Positions 23,288-24,055 of a stretch of 24,055 nucleotides of DNA are shown piece by piece (the stretch's first letter is position 1; every line of letters starts with the position of its first letter). The notes beneath the pieces are model-generated. The model saw nothing but the letters and a program-made list of their open reading frames with translations. It ran no database searches and had not been told where the DNA came from. Both the position numbers and the translations under genes were made by a program. The stretch spans positions 1 to 24,055 of the forward strand of contig JAIBJH010000010.1 of the NCBI GenBank assembly GCA_020029455.1, read 5' to 3'. Source of the DNA: Hyphomicrobiales bacterium. Lineage in GTDB: Bacteria; Pseudomonadota; Alphaproteobacteria; Rhizobiales; Aestuariivirgaceae.

Positions 23288-23365
23288 CTTTGAGTGGTTT
23301 CTGTCCACTCTGTTTGACGCCTCCCTGTTAGAACTCAAAGCCGCGCCTTTGCGCGGCTTTTTTTT
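23288..23365 (+). ncRNA. Putative trans-acting small RNA (alphaproteobacterial suhB/alpha-r14-like)
   Basis: The gap between the DUF1192 and RcdA-like genes holds a compact RNA-like unit: hairpin GAGTGG-TTTCTGT-CCACTC (23292-23310), an unpaired stretch with the anti-Shine-Dalgarno motif GCCTCCC (23319-23325), and a Rho-independent terminator (23337-23365). This hairpin, exposed CCUCC, terminator order is typical of Hfq-type riboregulators of alphaproteobacteria; I recall the suhB/mmgR (alpha-r14) family looking similar, not verified here. The 5' end is estimated: a further hairpin at 23268-23285 could belong to the RNA or to its promoter region. No protein of reasonable length fits this strand. 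Confidence 0.6.
23337..23365 (+). terminator. Intrinsic terminator of the putative small RNA
   Basis: A perfect 10-bp stem AAAGCCGCGC (23337-23346) and GCGCGGCTTT (23351-23360) has a CTTT loop and runs into an unbroken T-tract to 23365. It is strong and lies 147 bases after the DUF1192 stop, which is far for that gene alone. Confidence 0.92.
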
Positions 23366-23426
23366 GGCGCCGCAGCCGCTGGCCCCAATCTTGCTCAATA
23401 CCCACAAGAGAATTTGATTCGGGACC

Positions 23427-23454
23427 TTGACCTCTTCCGGGTCCTGAATATGAT
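23427..23454 (+). promoter_or_regulatory. Sigma-70-type promoter for the RcdA-like gene
   Basis: TTGACC (23427-23432) and TATGAT (23449-23454) are separated by 16 bases, a good housekeeping promoter. Transcription would begin near 23461 and give a leader of about 40 bases with TAAGGA before the start codon. A GATTC at 23416-23420, a GANTC site of the CcrM cell-cycle methyltransferase, lies just upstream of the -35 box. Confidence 0.75.
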
Positions 23455-23499
23455 CAACCACGGTGCTAAAAATTGAGTAGAGTGGGTAAGGAACAGTTA

Positions 23500-23874
23500 A
23501 TGATGCGTGACATGCGCAACACGGCAAGCAGCACCGTAGACTTCTTTGCGCGCTTCAGCAGCTCTGAACAGTTTGAGCGGGTCTTCAAGCAGGGCATGAG
23601 CCTTGTTGAAGAAACAGCCAATTATCTCGATGGCGAAGGCCGCGGTGACAGCCGGGCGCTGGACCGGAGTGGCGCCATTGCCTATGCCACCGAGAGCATG
23701 CGCCTGACGACGCGGCTGATGCAGCTCGCCTCCTGGCTTCTTCTGCAGCGCGCCATCGCCACGGGAGAAGTGAAGCCCGACGATGCCACCCGCCAGAAAT
23801 CCCGTGTCAGCCTTTCAGATATTGGCGAGGGCGCACCCATTGCACCTTATCGACGGTCAGTTAAGTTCAATTGA
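23500..23874 (+). CDS. rcdA: RcdA-like protein (DUF1465), apparently short
   Basis: A 124-residue protein with the clear DUF1465 core: EQFERVFKQGMSLVEETANY, then LDGEGRGDSRALDR and AIAYATESMRLTTRLMQLAS followed by WLLLQRAI (residues 59-86). In Caulobacter, RcdA is an adaptor that helps deliver substrates such as CtrA to the ClpXP protease. Relatives I know are about 160-180 residues with further helices and a flexible tail; this one ends soon after SLSDIGEG. The reading frame shows no sign of a frameshift nearby. ATG 23500 has TAAGGA 7 bases upstream; a TTG at 23473 is less likely. A hairpin overlaps the stop. Confidence 0.82.
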   Translation: MMRDMRNTASSTVDFFARFSSSEQFERVFKQGMSLVEETANYLDGEGRGDSRALDRSGAIAYATESMRLTTRLMQLASWLLLQRAIATGEVKPDDATRQKSRVSLSDIGEGAPIAPYRRSVKFN

Positions 23875-23903
23875 CCGTCGGTTGCTGTAGCCCTTCCAAA
23901 CGA

Positions 23904-23930
23904 AAAAGCCCGGCCTGAAGCCGGGCTTTT
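23904..23930. terminator. Bidirectional terminator between rcdA-like gene and rpmE
   Basis: AAAAGCCCGGC (23904-23914) pairs perfectly with GCCGGGCTTTT (23920-23930) around CTGAA. T-rich ends on both strands let it serve the converging genes. Confidence 0.9.
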
Positions 23931-23949
23931 CGCATTCAAGAAGGCAATC

Positions 23950-24055
23950 TCACTTCTTGAGGAAGCTGAATTTCTGATTGAAGCGCGACACGCGCCCGCC
24001 GCGATCCAGGATGGTCTGCTGACCACCTGTCCATGCCGGATGCGACTTGGGATCG
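23950..24055 (-). CDS. rpmE: 50S ribosomal protein L31, 3' part
   Basis: The C-terminal 34 residues are seen on the minus strand; the gene continues past the right edge of the window. The sequence KSHPAWTGGQQTILDRGGRV, then SRFNQKFSFLKK and stop, is the usual end of alphaproteobacterial L31. It is convergent with the RcdA-like gene and shares the terminator at 23904-23930. Zinc-binding residues, if present, would lie outside the window. Confidence 0.93.
   Translation of the reverse strand, partial: DPKSHPAWTGGQQTILDRGGRVSRFNQKFSFLKK

Noticed and set aside
1..24055. Prophage, insertion sequence, CRISPR or defence island
   Set aside because: No integrase, transposase, phage structural gene, spaced direct-repeat array or defence-type nuclease/helicase was found on either strand.

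Overview
The window comes from an alphaproteobacterium, most likely of the Hyphomicrobiales (Rhizobiales) type. Evidence for this is the presence of several families largely confined to that class: a DUF1013/TrcR protein, a DUF1465/RcdA protein, a DUF1192 protein and two short DUF465 (YdcH-like) proteins. GC is about 60% in most genes and there is heavy use of GTG and TTG starts. No tRNA, rRNA, CRISPR array, phage or transposase gene was seen. The genus cannot be named from the sequence alone.

Layout, left to right. Bases 1-455 hold no convincing gene, only palindromic repeats and a terminator. A coiled-coil protein gene (456-1187, minus) lies divergent from pgk (1583-2770), which has a long hairpin in its leader. 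A lower-GC glycosyltransferase gene (2822-3808, minus) follows. Next comes a plus-strand group: a fosmidomycin-resistance-type MFS exporter, a degenerate thiamine-phosphate-synthase-like protein, and an exported Sel1-repeat protein overlapping it by 4 bases. A membrane-anchored SRPBCC protein is convergent with these, and suhB follows. Then come rpsU (TTG start) and the purE-purK pair on the minus strand, and two DUF465 genes pointing away from each other.

From 16405 down to 10760 the minus strand carries a TCR/Tet-type MFS transporter, two tandem PAP2-family membrane phosphatase/transferase paralogues overlapping by 4 bases, an acyl-CoA synthetase, and a VOC (glyoxalase-fold) protein overlapping the synthetase. 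The last four look like one transcription unit that may act on lipids. Divergent from it is a plus-strand unit of a YbjJ-type MFS transporter and two short-chain dehydrogenases. A minus-strand unit of an exported CMD/AhpD-fold protein and a TetR regulator follows. Two near-identical 13-bp palindromes sit just upstream of it, suggesting autoregulation.

The right end is a cell-cycle-flavoured block: a zinc-free quinone oxidoreductase, the TrcR-like regulator and an unusual SDR on the minus strand; then a DUF1192 gene, a probable small RNA with its own terminator, and an apparently C-terminally short RcdA-like gene with a good sigma-70-type promoter on the plus strand; and finally the 3' part of rpmE (L31) running off the window on the minus strand.

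Most genes are ordinary chromosomal housekeeping or accessory genes. The most interesting signals are the putative small RNA at about 23288-23365, the double-palindrome CMD-TetR unit, the tandem PAP2/acyl-CoA synthetase cluster, the short RcdA, and the structured pgk and rpsU leaders.
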